A DNA stretch of 64,000 bases from Coriobacteriaceae bacterium (GTDB taxonomy: Bacteria > Actinomycetota > Coriobacteriia > Coriobacteriales > Coriobacteriaceae). This document shows, one piece after another, positions 16,157 to 23,659 of this stretch. The notes beneath the pieces were generated by a model. It had not been told where the DNA came from, ran no database searches, and worked only from the letters and a program-made list of their open reading frames with translations. The DNA is taken from positions 496,001 to 560,000 of the forward strand of contig DAJPFV010000001.1 in NCBI GenBank assembly GCA_025993015.1. Reading direction: 5' to 3'. The first letter of the stretch is position 1, and every line of letters starts with the position of its first letter. Both the position numbers and the translations under genes were made by a program.

Positions 16157-17110
16157 TTAGCCGCAAAAGCGGGCTATGGGCGCGAGCGGCTGCTCGCGAA
16201 AGACGCGCTCGACGGCGGCGCGGTATTCGTCGACCTTTTTGGTCTTGCGCACGATCTTGTGAACGGTAGCAGGATCGGCGAAGGCGCATTTGGCGTAGAA
16301 CCACCACTCCTTCATGCGGAAGACCGCGTTGCCCCCGATCTCGTCCGCATAAGCTGCAAACAGCGTGTCGTGGAAGCGCTGCAGCTCAGCTGCCGTGGCA
16401 ACAGGACCGCCCTTAACCATGCGAGCCAGCGCGGGGTTCGCAAGCAAGCCGCGCCCCAACATGACGTGACGCGTTCCGGGATAAGCCTCCACCAGCGCAT
16501 CCATGTCCTCAAGATCAAAGATGTCGCCGTTGTAGGCCACCGGGAACGGCGCCCGCTTCAGCGTCTCACCGTAAAACTCTTTGCGCGGCGAGCCCGCATA
16601 GCGGTCCTTTTGCACGCGCGGATGCACGATCAGCTCCGCCAGCGGCATGCGGCAATACAGATCGAGCACGCGCTCGTATTCGTCGTCGCTCTCCAGCCCC
16701 AGCCTGGTTTTTACCGACACCGGCAACGGCGAACGTTCGCACACATCGCTCAAGAACACTTCGAGCTCGTCCAAGTGGCGCAAAAAGCCCGAGCCCTTGC
16801 CCTTGGCGACAACCGTCCCCGAGGGGCAACCCAAGTTGAGATTGACCTCGCGATAGCCCATGTCGGCGAGCACCTGTGCCGCCCACACAAACTCGTCCGC
16901 GTTCTTGGACATCAGCTGAGGCACTACGTTAAGCCCCTGGTTATTGGCAGGATCGATCTCCTTAAACGCCTTGCCGCCAAAGCGGTTTCCCACCCGCGGT
17001 GGCGGCAAAAACGGCGTGTAATAGCAGTCGAGCGCACCGAAGCACTCCGCATGCACGCGACGGAACACATGCCCGGTAATCCCCTCCATAGGGGCAAGCG
17101 AAAGAATCAT
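16157..17110 (-). CDS. tRNA-dihydrouridine synthase
   Basis: The 317-residue protein starts MILSLAPMEGITGHVFRR, the FMN-binding start of a Dus TIM barrel. It contains the catalytic-cysteine segment VNLNLGCPSG with the active Cys, VSVKTRLG, LIVHPRVQKD and NGDIFD. Dus enzymes reduce uridines of tRNA D-loops with NADPH/FMN. The length is typical. I cannot separate DusA, B or C subtypes with confidence. It converges with the SirTM operon across a repeat hairpin. Confidence 0.92.
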   Translation of the reverse strand: MILSLAPMEGITGHVFRRVHAECFGALDCYYTPFLPPPRVGNRFGGKAFKEIDPANNQGLNVVPQLMSKNADEFVWAAQVLADMGYREVNLNLGCPSGTVVAKGKGSGFLRHLDELEVFLSDVCERSPLPVSVKTRLGLESDDEYERVLDLYCRMPLAELIVHPRVQKDRYAGSPRKEFYGETLKRAPFPVAYNGDIFDLEDMDALVEAYPGTRHVMLGRGLLANPALARMVKGGPVATAAELQRFHDTLFAAYADEIGGNAVFRMKEWWFYAKCAFADPATVHKIVRKTKKVDEYRAAVERVFREQPLAPIARFCG

Positions 17111-17134
17111 CTACTCTTCTCTCATATCAACACA

Positions 17135-17155
17135 ACAAAGGGGCCGTCCCTTTGT
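17135..17155. repeat. GACAAAGGG-type palindrome
   Basis: ACAAAGGG and CCCTTTGT are inverted around GCCGT, followed by CACAT. It is an imperfect copy of the palindromes at 17441-17473 and 23629-23659. Confidence 0.6.
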
Positions 17156-17243
17156 CACATGCATTATGCCTTGCGCTTCAGGCGATTCACAAGGAAGAGG
17201 TAGCTACTGAACGATGACCACCCTCCAGCCGCACCCCATACAA

Positions 17244-17425
17244 CGAGGTCTAATACTTTTCCCGAGAAGTGAACGAGTGAAAACGGGCCCCGAAGCATCT
17301 GCACTTTCGAGATACAATTTCCTGCGGTTTTGCCAGCCAAATCCTGCGGGTTTGACGTCTAAAAATGTCGATGCTTCGGAGGCCCAAGTATGGCCGTTCA
17401 CTTCTCGGAAAAGTATTAGACCTCG
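17244..17425. repeat. 182-bp long imperfect hairpin, MITE-like
   Basis: The outer arms 17244-17274 and 17396-17425 are inverted copies of about 30 bp (CGAGGTCTAATACTTTTCC plus CGAGAAGTGAAC) differing by one extra C. Inner arms GGGCCCCGAAGCATC and GATGCTTCGGAGGCCC also pair. The centre holds TCCTGCGGTTT and TCCTGCGGGTTT. No open frame of note and no clear target-site duplication are seen. It sits between dus and the MFS carrier. Confidence 0.75.
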
Positions 17426-17440
17426 ATTTGCATGCCACTC

Positions 17441-17473
17441 AATGTGACAAAGTGGCTGCTCCTTTGTCACATT
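17441..17473. repeat. GACAAAG palindrome, perfect 12-bp arms
   Basis: AATGTGACAAAG (17441-17452) and CTTTGTCACATT (17462-17473) form perfect arms around a 9-bp loop. It is the second member of the dispersed family. Confidence 0.75.
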
Positions 17474-17483
17474 CGATGAAAAA

Positions 17484-17507
17484 GGGCACCGATGTTAGTC
17501 GATGCCC
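17484..17507 (-). terminator. Terminator of the carbamoyltransferase/MFS transcript
   Basis: GGGCACCGA and TCGATGCCC pair; read on the minus strand the stem is followed by a TTTTT run. It lies 50 bp beyond the MFS stop. Confidence 0.8.
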
Positions 17508-17557
17508 CAAAGCGGCTGCAGGTTAAGCCCTACAGCGTATGTCTAAGACGAATCGAA

Positions 17558-18823
17558 CTATTCGTCCCAGGAGAGGTTCTTACCAGTCTTTTTTGCCAGC
17601 AGCAAGAACAGGCCGATAATAACGTTGCATGCGATGCAGAAGATGAAGACGCCCTGGAAGGAGCCGACAAGCTCATAGACCTTCATCATAACGGGCATGC
17701 CAAAGGCGCCGACGATATAGCCCACGGAGCAGATCAGCGCGAAGATGCGACCGAAATCGCGGGAGCCAAAGACATCCATAACCAAAACGGTCAGGGCAGT
17801 GCCAGCGATGACGTACATTACGTCGTTCACGCCTGCTGCGAGGATGCTGAGCGTCGAGTTGCCGCTGCTCATCATGAGCATGACAAAGGAGAGGATGGAG
17901 ACAGCGAGCCAGCCCAGAATGGCCTTCGTGCTGCCGAACCTATCGCAAGTGGTGCCGACGATCGGATTGAGGAACAGATCGAAGAGCGATGCAGCGGATA
18001 CCATGAAGCCGCCCACCATGGGGCTAAAACCAACCTCGGAAGCATACGTCGGGAAGAGCTGGTTCATGCAGCAAGTGAGCTGAACGAGACAGAGGAAGCC
18101 GATGCAGAAGAAGAAGGCAGGCGACTTAATGGCGCGCGCATAGCTAACGCCACGCGTGCTATCCTCGGTCGTCTCCTCGGTCTCGGTGACCGTCTCGCCC
18201 TCGACGTAGCCATAGGGCAGCATGCCCTTGTCCTGAGGCTTGTAGCGGATGATCAGAATGGAAGCTGGGAGAATGAGCACTGCGGAAACACCGGCGAGCA
18301 CCAGATAACCAGTTCTCCAGCCAGCGGCCTCGATGACAGAGGTGATGACGGGACTCATGATGAGCATGTAAATCGAGTTCACTGCCCAAGCGAGACCGAT
18401 TGCCAGGCCACCAGATTTTTTGAACCACTGGTCAATAACGTCGGACATAGCGACGCCGGTGGTGAAGGCGAAGCAAACGCCAATCAGGGCGCCAGCGGCG
18501 ATGAACATCCAGACTTCGGTGTAGAAGGCCATGCCTGCGCCGGCAGCGAGCAAAATAAGCTCGACAACGGGGAGCCAAACCTTGCCAACGACCTTGGGAA
18601 TGAGTTTTCCGACAAACGGAAGAGCTGCCGCAAGACCAATGAGCGTTGCGGTGAAGTAATACGAGAAGATGGAATAGTCAAACCCGAACTCCTCGCACAC
18701 GGGTGCGACGAAGGAGCCCGCGATGACGCTATAGGATCCGGTCGTGCCGGCAGACATAAGGCCGAGCGCGATTACGAGAACCCATGCGTAAACCTTGCTG
18801 CTCTTTAACTTTGCATTTTCCAT
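17558..18823 (-). CDS. OFA-like MFS transporter (paralogue 1)
   Basis: Taking the ATG at 18823 (AGGAGC upstream), the product has 421 residues and about twelve membrane helices. Recognisable segments are LMSAGTTGSYSVIAGSF in helix 1 and a cytoplasmic loop rich in Glu/Thr (EGETVTETEETTEDS). It is closely related along its length to the carrier at 22203-23483. OFA carriers exchange small carboxylates such as oxalate and formate. In this operon, 11 bp behind the carbamoyltransferase, it presumably imports the deiminase substrate or exports the product. Confidence 0.85.
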   Translation of the reverse strand: MENAKLKSSKVYAWVLVIALGLMSAGTTGSYSVIAGSFVAPVCEEFGFDYSIFSYYFTATLIGLAAALPFVGKLIPKVVGKVWLPVVELILLAAGAGMAFYTEVWMFIAAGALIGVCFAFTTGVAMSDVIDQWFKKSGGLAIGLAWAVNSIYMLIMSPVITSVIEAAGWRTGYLVLAGVSAVLILPASILIIRYKPQDKGMLPYGYVEGETVTETEETTEDSTRGVSYARAIKSPAFFFCIGFLCLVQLTCCMNQLFPTYASEVGFSPMVGGFMVSAASLFDLFLNPIVGTTCDRFGSTKAILGWLAVSILSFVMLMMSSGNSTLSILAAGVNDVMYVIAGTALTVLVMDVFGSRDFGRIFALICSVGYIVGAFGMPVMMKVYELVGSFQGVFIFCIACNVIIGLFLLLAKKTGKNLSWDE

Positions 18824-18834
18824 TGACGCAGCTC

Positions 18835-19899
18835 CTAGAGACCCAGAAGGGCACACATAACGGCCTTGATGGTGTGCTGACGGTTCTCTGCCTCACGGAA
18901 GATGACCGAAGCGTTGGCCTCAAAGCACTCGTCGGCAATCTCGAAACCCTCGGTGATGATCTCGCGATGAAGGTCGTTCTTGCACTGGTCGAGGAGCATC
19001 TTGCCAACACGGTGATCCGCGTTGTGGACAGAGGGAAGCTCATGCATGCAGAAGATGTCGGGATTGTTGGTGCGCTTGCACAGCTCGCTGGTGACGCGAT
19101 AGGGGTACAGAGACTCGGCATCGCCCAACCAGGAGTTGTAGTCGTCGGGATCCAGAACCTCTTCTCCGCACTCGGGGTTGATGTAGCGCCACTCCTCGGT
19201 AACGATAACGTCAACGCCATCCAGGGCATCGAGGTCAGAGGTGATGGTAAAGGTCCTATTGGGAGCGTACTTGGCGTAGCAGGCCTCCACCTCTTCGATC
19301 ATTTCCTTGCACATCTGATGACGGAGGTCGTCGGGGCCGATGGCGAGGAAGTCCATGTCGAGCATAGCGCACAGACGGCCATACCACACTGGGGCGCCGG
19401 CGCAGTTGCCAACGAAAGCCATCTTCTTGCCGCGGCTCGTACGCAGACCGCCCCATTGCTCTTCCATCGTAAGAGCGTCAGCGAGCATCTGAGTCGGGTG
19501 ATCGCCGAGAGTAAGGGCATTGATGACCGGGATGTCAACCAGGTCGGCGACGTCATAGAGGAACTGCTCGTCCTTCTGTGCGCGGTAGACGATGAGATCG
19601 TACATGCCGTTAAAGACGCGCATGGCATCCTTGACGGTCTCGCAGTCACCCATGTGGGAGTTGGTCAGATAAGTGAAGCCCATGCCCAAATCATTGCAGG
19701 AGGTCTCGAATGCGCAACGAGTACGGGTCGAGCCCCACTCAAAGTTGGCGAGGACGTTTTTGCCGGGGAAGTAGCGCTGGTCGACACCAGACTTCTTCTG
19801 AGCCTTAAGGTTCCAGGCAAGATCGATGAGATAGCGGAAATCCTCGGAGGAGAGATCATGGATGTTGATGTAGTCGCGACCGCGGAGGCTGTTGTTCAT
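18835..19899 (-). CDS. Ornithine/putrescine carbamoyltransferase-family enzyme with altered substrate motifs
   Basis: The ATG at 19899 with AAAGGAA gives 354 residues. The carbamoyl-phosphate site is intact: STRTR near residue 57 and DHPTQ near 135. The second-substrate end is unusual. The OTC HCLP motif reads HELP (FCMHELPSVH), and the ornithine-binding SMG loop is replaced by VTEEWRYINP. It probably carbamoylates, or phosphorolyses a carbamoyl group from, an amine other than ornithine. It lies between an agmatine-deiminase-family gene and an MFS carrier. No carbamate kinase is in the window, so the fate of carbamoyl phosphate is open. Confidence 0.82.
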   Translation of the reverse strand: MNNSLRGRDYINIHDLSSEDFRYLIDLAWNLKAQKKSGVDQRYFPGKNVLANFEWGSTRTRCAFETSCNDLGMGFTYLTNSHMGDCETVKDAMRVFNGMYDLIVYRAQKDEQFLYDVADLVDIPVINALTLGDHPTQMLADALTMEEQWGGLRTSRGKKMAFVGNCAGAPVWYGRLCAMLDMDFLAIGPDDLRHQMCKEMIEEVEACYAKYAPNRTFTITSDLDALDGVDVIVTEEWRYINPECGEEVLDPDDYNSWLGDAESLYPYRVTSELCKRTNNPDIFCMHELPSVHNADHRVGKMLLDQCKNDLHREIITEGFEIADECFEANASVIFREAENRQHTIKAVMCALLGL

Positions 19900-19943
19900 G
19901 CCTATTTCCTTTCGAATTATTATTAAAATTATTGTTGAATGTG

Positions 19944-19975
19944 TCCCCGAGGAAAACACGGATATCCCTCGGGGA
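19944..19975 (-). terminator. Hairpin between deiminase and carbamoyltransferase genes
   Basis: TCCCCGAGG (19944-19952) pairs with CCTCGGGGA (19967-19975). No uninterrupted T run follows on the minus strand, so it may be an attenuator or an RNA-processing hairpin within the operon. Confidence 0.5.
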
Positions 19976-20022
19976 GCGGTACATGTGGCGCCTAAGCCAA
20001 AGAGCGCAGGCTCTAAGGCTCA

Positions 20023-21261
20023 CTAACGACTGGCCGCCACGTCCTTAGTCCAGCAGTGCACGCCGCCGCCGGACAGGTTAAGCGCGAGGGAATCAATCAT
20101 GATGACTTTGCGATCGGGGAAGCAGCTCTCAAGAACTGCCTTGGCCTGCTCATCCTTCTCTTTCACGACCTCGCTCATGCCCTCGTGGTAATAACGCTGG
20201 CCAAGAACGACGCCGTTGCAAATCAGGAAGTTGCAGTAGCTCGCTGCGGCGTAGAAGTGGACGGGGCCCTCGGGCCAGGGGGTGCCATCCATAAACTTGC
20301 CGCCCATTTCGTCGATGAAGCCCTTATAGAGCTCGTAATCTTCATCGCCAGGGGCGATAACGACTTCAATAGGCTCGGCGGTGGGCATACGAACGATCTC
20401 GAAGGGCTTGCCCTCCCAGTCCGTTTCGTTGCTCAGGATCTCGTAGGCTGCCTCAATACGGCGACGAGACTCTGCTCCAGCCTTGCTCGAGGCTGCCTCT
20501 TCATCGGACACCTCGGCAAGAAGAATCTTGTTCGGAGTGATAAAGCGACACATCTCATCAATGTGAGCTGCAAAGCTCATGCCAAAGACGGGAGTTCCGT
20601 CTTCCTTCTCGTCGAGGATGCCCAGTCGATAGTCGTCGTCCTCGAGCATAGGCTGCGGAAGCCAGATAACCTTGTTGAGGTTGTAGATGCGCTTATACTC
20701 GGCCTCTACTTCCTCTTTCGTGAACTCGGGATTACGCTTGCGGCATTCCGTGTCCTCGATGGCGATCAGAGTGCCGTGACCGTCAAACTCGCGGTCGCCG
20801 CCCTCCGAAACCATTTCGGAATTGACGATATCGAAGCAACCGAGCGCAACCGCCATGTGAACGGCTGCCTTACGTGCGGACTGGCACTCCGGGGAGTTCT
20901 TGTCCCACACGCCGTAATAGGTCCAAGCGGGGTTGACCATATAAGAATGGCCCTTGTCGTCGACCATGATGCTGGGACCGTTGTCGCGGACATAGAAGTT
21001 GGAGTCTTCGAACTGCGTGATCTCGATGCGATCGAGATCAACCCCCTCCTCCTTCAGTCGCGAGCAAGCCTCCTCATAGGAGCCGGGGGTGCCGCAATTG
21101 AGGTTGACCGTAACGTCGCCATACTCGAGCAGAGCCTTGATCACGTCAACGCAGGGCTGGCGGTTATCGTAGCCCTCTGCACGGATGTAATCGGGAAGCC
21201 ATGTCACATAGACGTTGGAGCGCTTCTCGAACTCGCCCGGCATACGATAGTTCTCGTACAT
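20023..21261 (-). CDS. Agmatine deiminase/peptidylarginine deiminase-family enzyme
   Basis: The ATG at 21261 (GGAAGGA upstream) gives 412 residues. The guanidine-modifying fold is supported by the order of YVRDNGPS, SEGGDREFDGHGTL, RKRNPEF, a catalytic His-Asp in AAHIDEMCRF, and the catalytic cysteine in GGGVHCWTKD near the C-terminus. Agmatine deiminase makes N-carbamoylputrescine and ammonia. The protein is longer than typical agmatine deiminases, with an acidic insertion after LPQPMLEDDD. Its downstream partner lacks ornithine motifs, so the guanidine substrate may not be agmatine. It is the first gene of the minus-strand operon, with two TetR-like operators upstream. Confidence 0.85.
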   Translation of the reverse strand: MYENYRMPGEFEKRSNVYVTWLPDYIRAEGYDNRQPCVDVIKALLEYGDVTVNLNCGTPGSYEEACSRLKEEGVDLDRIEITQFEDSNFYVRDNGPSIMVDDKGHSYMVNPAWTYYGVWDKNSPECQSARKAAVHMAVALGCFDIVNSEMVSEGGDREFDGHGTLIAIEDTECRKRNPEFTKEEVEAEYKRIYNLNKVIWLPQPMLEDDDYRLGILDEKEDGTPVFGMSFAAHIDEMCRFITPNKILLAEVSDEEAASSKAGAESRRRIEAAYEILSNETDWEGKPFEIVRMPTAEPIEVVIAPGDEDYELYKGFIDEMGGKFMDGTPWPEGPVHFYAAASYCNFLICNGVVLGQRYYHEGMSEVVKEKDEQAKAVLESCFPDRKVIMIDSLALNLSGGGVHCWTKDVAASR

Positions 21262-21343
21262 GGTTGGTCCTTCCGTCGGGTTTCCCGCGATGCTGTCCGG
21301 CCGCGACAATAGCGGGGTTTCACCTGCTATAGTACTACTATAC

Positions 21344-21357
21344 CTACCGTTCGGTAG
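21344..21357. promoter_or_regulatory. TetR-type operator, site 1
   Basis: CTACCGTTCGGTAG, perfect 6-bp arms around TT, in the divergent region between the deiminase (start 21261) and TetR (start 21486) genes. Confidence 0.75.
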
Positions 21358-21392
21358 ATAATTTTGAATAATTGCCGCTCGCCTACTGATAC

Positions 21393-21408
21393 ATACCGTT
21401 CGCCGTAT
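21393..21408. promoter_or_regulatory. TetR-type operator, site 2
   Basis: ATACCGTTCGCCGTAT is a degenerate copy of the CTACCG-TT-CGGTAG site, 49 bp further towards the regulator gene. Confidence 0.6.
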
Positions 21409-21485
21409 ATAGTGGTCATGTTTGGACACGAATTGATGTTCCGTTGCCATCCTTAATAATGTTGGTAGTGCGGAAGTGATTTGCA

Positions 21486-22064
21486 ATGGAGAAATGCAGC
21501 GTGAGCACAAGAAAAAAAATATTGGACGCAATGTACGATCTTGTGGCAGAAGTCGGTTATGACAAAGCGTCTATCGGAAAGATTTGCGACTTTGTCGGTA
21601 TATCCAAGCCGTCGGTGTACTACTACTTTCCCTCAAAAGAGGAGATTTTCACTACGCTCTTGGACAGCATGTTTCCGACCATTGACTATCAGCGCGACTA
21701 CTCGCTAATAGTCGATAGGGACGGGTTCAAGGCCGCGCTTATCGAGCTCGGCAATTCAGTTATAGGTGGCTATCGAAGCGATGAAAAGCGCCGGCGCGTG
21801 CTGGCCGAGGTTAGCGTTCAAGCAAATCGAATTCCTGCAGTTCAGGAACGTCAAGCGACGGCGACCAAACGAACCATGGATGCGCTTAAAGACATCCTTC
21901 TTCATGGTGTAGAGATTGGCGCGTTTTCCGATAGCGCCGACGTAATGCTCTACGTACAAATTCTTTATACCGTTCTGGAGGGAGCAAGCAATACGGTCGC
22001 TCAAGGTGAGGATATTGATGAGAAAGCGGTTTGGGCGGGAATAGTCGAGCTTATGTTCAAATAA
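21486..22064 (+). CDS. TetR/AcrR-family regulator of the deiminase regulon
   Basis: The 192-residue protein has a TetR helix-turn-helix in its first 60 residues (IGKICDFVGISKPSVYYYFPSKEEIF). A helical ligand-binding domain follows, with little conservation to suggest its inducer. A GTG at 21501 is an alternative start with GGAG upstream. It is divergent from the deiminase operon, with two palindromes between them. Similar palindromes precede the second MFS gene, so it likely controls all three units. Confidence 0.88.
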   Translation: MEKCSVSTRKKILDAMYDLVAEVGYDKASIGKICDFVGISKPSVYYYFPSKEEIFTTLLDSMFPTIDYQRDYSLIVDRDGFKAALIELGNSVIGGYRSDEKRRRVLAEVSVQANRIPAVQERQATATKRTMDALKDILLHGVEIGAFSDSADVMLYVQILYTVLEGASNTVAQGEDIDEKAVWAGIVELMFK

Positions 22065-22125
22065 ACCAGCCAAGCTGAAGCGCATGTTGGCACCCATGGT
22101 GCCTGCGGGCAACCTTTAAAACGAA

Positions 22126-22167
22126 AACAGGGGTCGACTCCAGTCTGGCTTGGAGTCGACCCCTGTT
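22126..22167. terminator. Bidirectional terminator between TetR and second MFS gene
   Basis: A perfect 17-bp stem (arms 22126-22142 and 22151-22167) with loop GTCTGGCT serves the converging tetR and MFS transcripts. Confidence 0.85.
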
Positions 22168-22202
22168 GCATGGCAATCTATGCCGATGCAAATCGGCGCT
22201 TA

Positions 22203-23483
22203 TTACTTTTCAGCAGCCTTATTGAGAAAGCCGGAAACGATAGCAAACGCAGCAATCATAAGGTTGCAGGCAATGCAGAAGATAAATACTCCCTGGAATG
22301 ACCCTGCCATGCCGTAAACCTTCATCATGACCGGCATTCCAAAAGCACCGACGACATAGCCCGCTGAGCAAACGATCGAATAGATCCTTCCAAAATCGCG
22401 TGATCCAAAGAGCGAGAGGAGAAGCATCGGCATTGCGGTTCCAACGATGGCGAACATGACATCGTTTACACCAGCTGCAATGATGGAAACGGTCTCATTG
22501 CTTCCGCCAATGATAAGAAGCAGGAATGAAAGAATGCTGACACCTGTCCATGCGACCGTTGCTTTAATAGCGCCAAGCTTGTCGCATGTTTTGCCCACGA
22601 AGGGATTTAGGAAGATATCGGAGAGTGAAGCTGCCGAGACCATTAAGCTTCCTACGATAGGATTGAAACCGACCTCGCTTGCATAGGTTGGAAACAGCTG
22701 GTTCATGCAGCAGGTGAGCTGCGCCACGCAAAGCAAGAGGACACAGAGAATAAAAGACGGCGTTTTCGCGGCATCGCGGAGTGCCATGCCCGAAAGGACA
22801 TCTTCCTGCTCATCGGCGCTGCAGCTCTCATGGGTTTCGGAGGCGGTCTCTCCGTACGGAAGCATATTGCGATCAGAGGGGTTAAGGCGAATGATAAATG
22901 CGCTTGCAGGCAAAATCATAGCTGCAGAAACGGCCGCAAGCACGATGTATCCCGTACGCCAGCCTTGCTGCTCGATGACCAGTGTAATGACAGGACTCAA
23001 TAACAGCGTGCAGAGAGAATTAACGCCCCAAGCGAGGCCGATGGCGAGACCGGACGATTTGCTGAACCATTGGTCAATGACATCGGACATGCAGACGCCC
23101 GTTGTAAACGAAAAGCAGATGCCGATCGCTGCGGCGGAGACGGTGAACATCCAGACCTCGGTGTAGAACGCCATTGCGGCGCCGGCGGCAATAAGGACGA
23201 GTTCAATGCAAATATGCCATGGTTTGCCGATTACTTTTGGAATGAAGCGACTCAAAAGCGGAAGCCCAAGCGCAAGGCCAAGAAGAATCGCGGTGAAATA
23301 GAAAGAAAAAGAAGTGTAGTCAAAGCCCAGATCTTCACATACTGGAGCAACGAATGAGCCGGCAATAATGCTATATGTGCCAGTTGTTCCGGCGGACATT
23401 AAGCCGAGCGCAATAACGACGACCCAAGCAAATGCGCCGCTTTCACGGAGACAATCTTTTTTGGCTGGTGTGGTGAGAGTCAT
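22203..23483 (-). CDS. OFA-like MFS transporter (paralogue 2)
   Basis: The ATG at 23483 (GGAG upstream) gives 426 residues with twelve predicted helices. It is strongly similar to the carrier at 17558-18823 throughout, including LMSAGTTGTYSIIAGSF, FTTGVCMSDVIDQWF, TCCMNQLFPTYASEVGF and a matching C-terminal half. The central loop has diverged. It has its own promoter region with two operator-like sites, so it is probably a separate unit of the TetR regulon for a second ligand or for uptake versus export. Confidence 0.85.
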   Translation of the reverse strand: MTLTTPAKKDCLRESGAFAWVVVIALGLMSAGTTGTYSIIAGSFVAPVCEDLGFDYTSFSFYFTAILLGLALGLPLLSRFIPKVIGKPWHICIELVLIAAGAAMAFYTEVWMFTVSAAAIGICFSFTTGVCMSDVIDQWFSKSSGLAIGLAWGVNSLCTLLLSPVITLVIEQQGWRTGYIVLAAVSAAMILPASAFIIRLNPSDRNMLPYGETASETHESCSADEQEDVLSGMALRDAAKTPSFILCVLLLCVAQLTCCMNQLFPTYASEVGFNPIVGSLMVSAASLSDIFLNPFVGKTCDKLGAIKATVAWTGVSILSFLLLIIGGSNETVSIIAAGVNDVMFAIVGTAMPMLLLSLFGSRDFGRIYSIVCSAGYVVGAFGMPVMMKVYGMAGSFQGVFIFCIACNLMIAAFAIVSGFLNKAAEK

Positions 23484-23520
23484 GGTTGCTCCATTTCTAT
23501 CGGCAATACATCCTATATGC

Positions 23521-23533
23521 CTACCGATAGGTA
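23521..23533. promoter_or_regulatory. TetR-type operator upstream of second MFS gene, site 3
   Basis: CTACCGATAGGTA, a variant of the sites at 21344 and 21393, 38 bp before the MFS start codon. Confidence 0.6.
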
Positions 23534-23587
23534 TATAAACCAGAGGACTCTTCGTCAAGCATTAAGCGGGGAGAGGGAGTTCTTAAC

Positions 23588-23601
23588 CTGCCGAACGGTA
23601 A
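23588..23601. promoter_or_regulatory. TetR-type operator upstream of second MFS gene, site 4
   Basis: CTGCCGAACGGTAA; its reverse complement contains TACCGTTCGGCAG, matching the core of site 1 except for one arm base. Confidence 0.6.
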
Positions 23602-23628
23602 TTAGACCCCGTTTTCGCAAGGGTCTCA

Positions 23629-23659
23629 ATGTGACAAAGGGGCTGTCCCTTTGTCACAT
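23629..23659. repeat. GACAAAGGG palindrome, perfect 13-bp arms
   Basis: ATGTGACAAAGGG (23629-23641) and CCCTTTGTCACAT (23647-23659). It ends exactly on the stop codon of the ABC transporter gene and could act as its terminator on the minus strand. Confidence 0.75.

Noticed and set aside
17441..23659. Possible CRISPR-like repeats from the recurring GACAAAGGG palindromes
   Set aside because: Copies are far apart, not regularly spaced, and have no spacers or cas genes.
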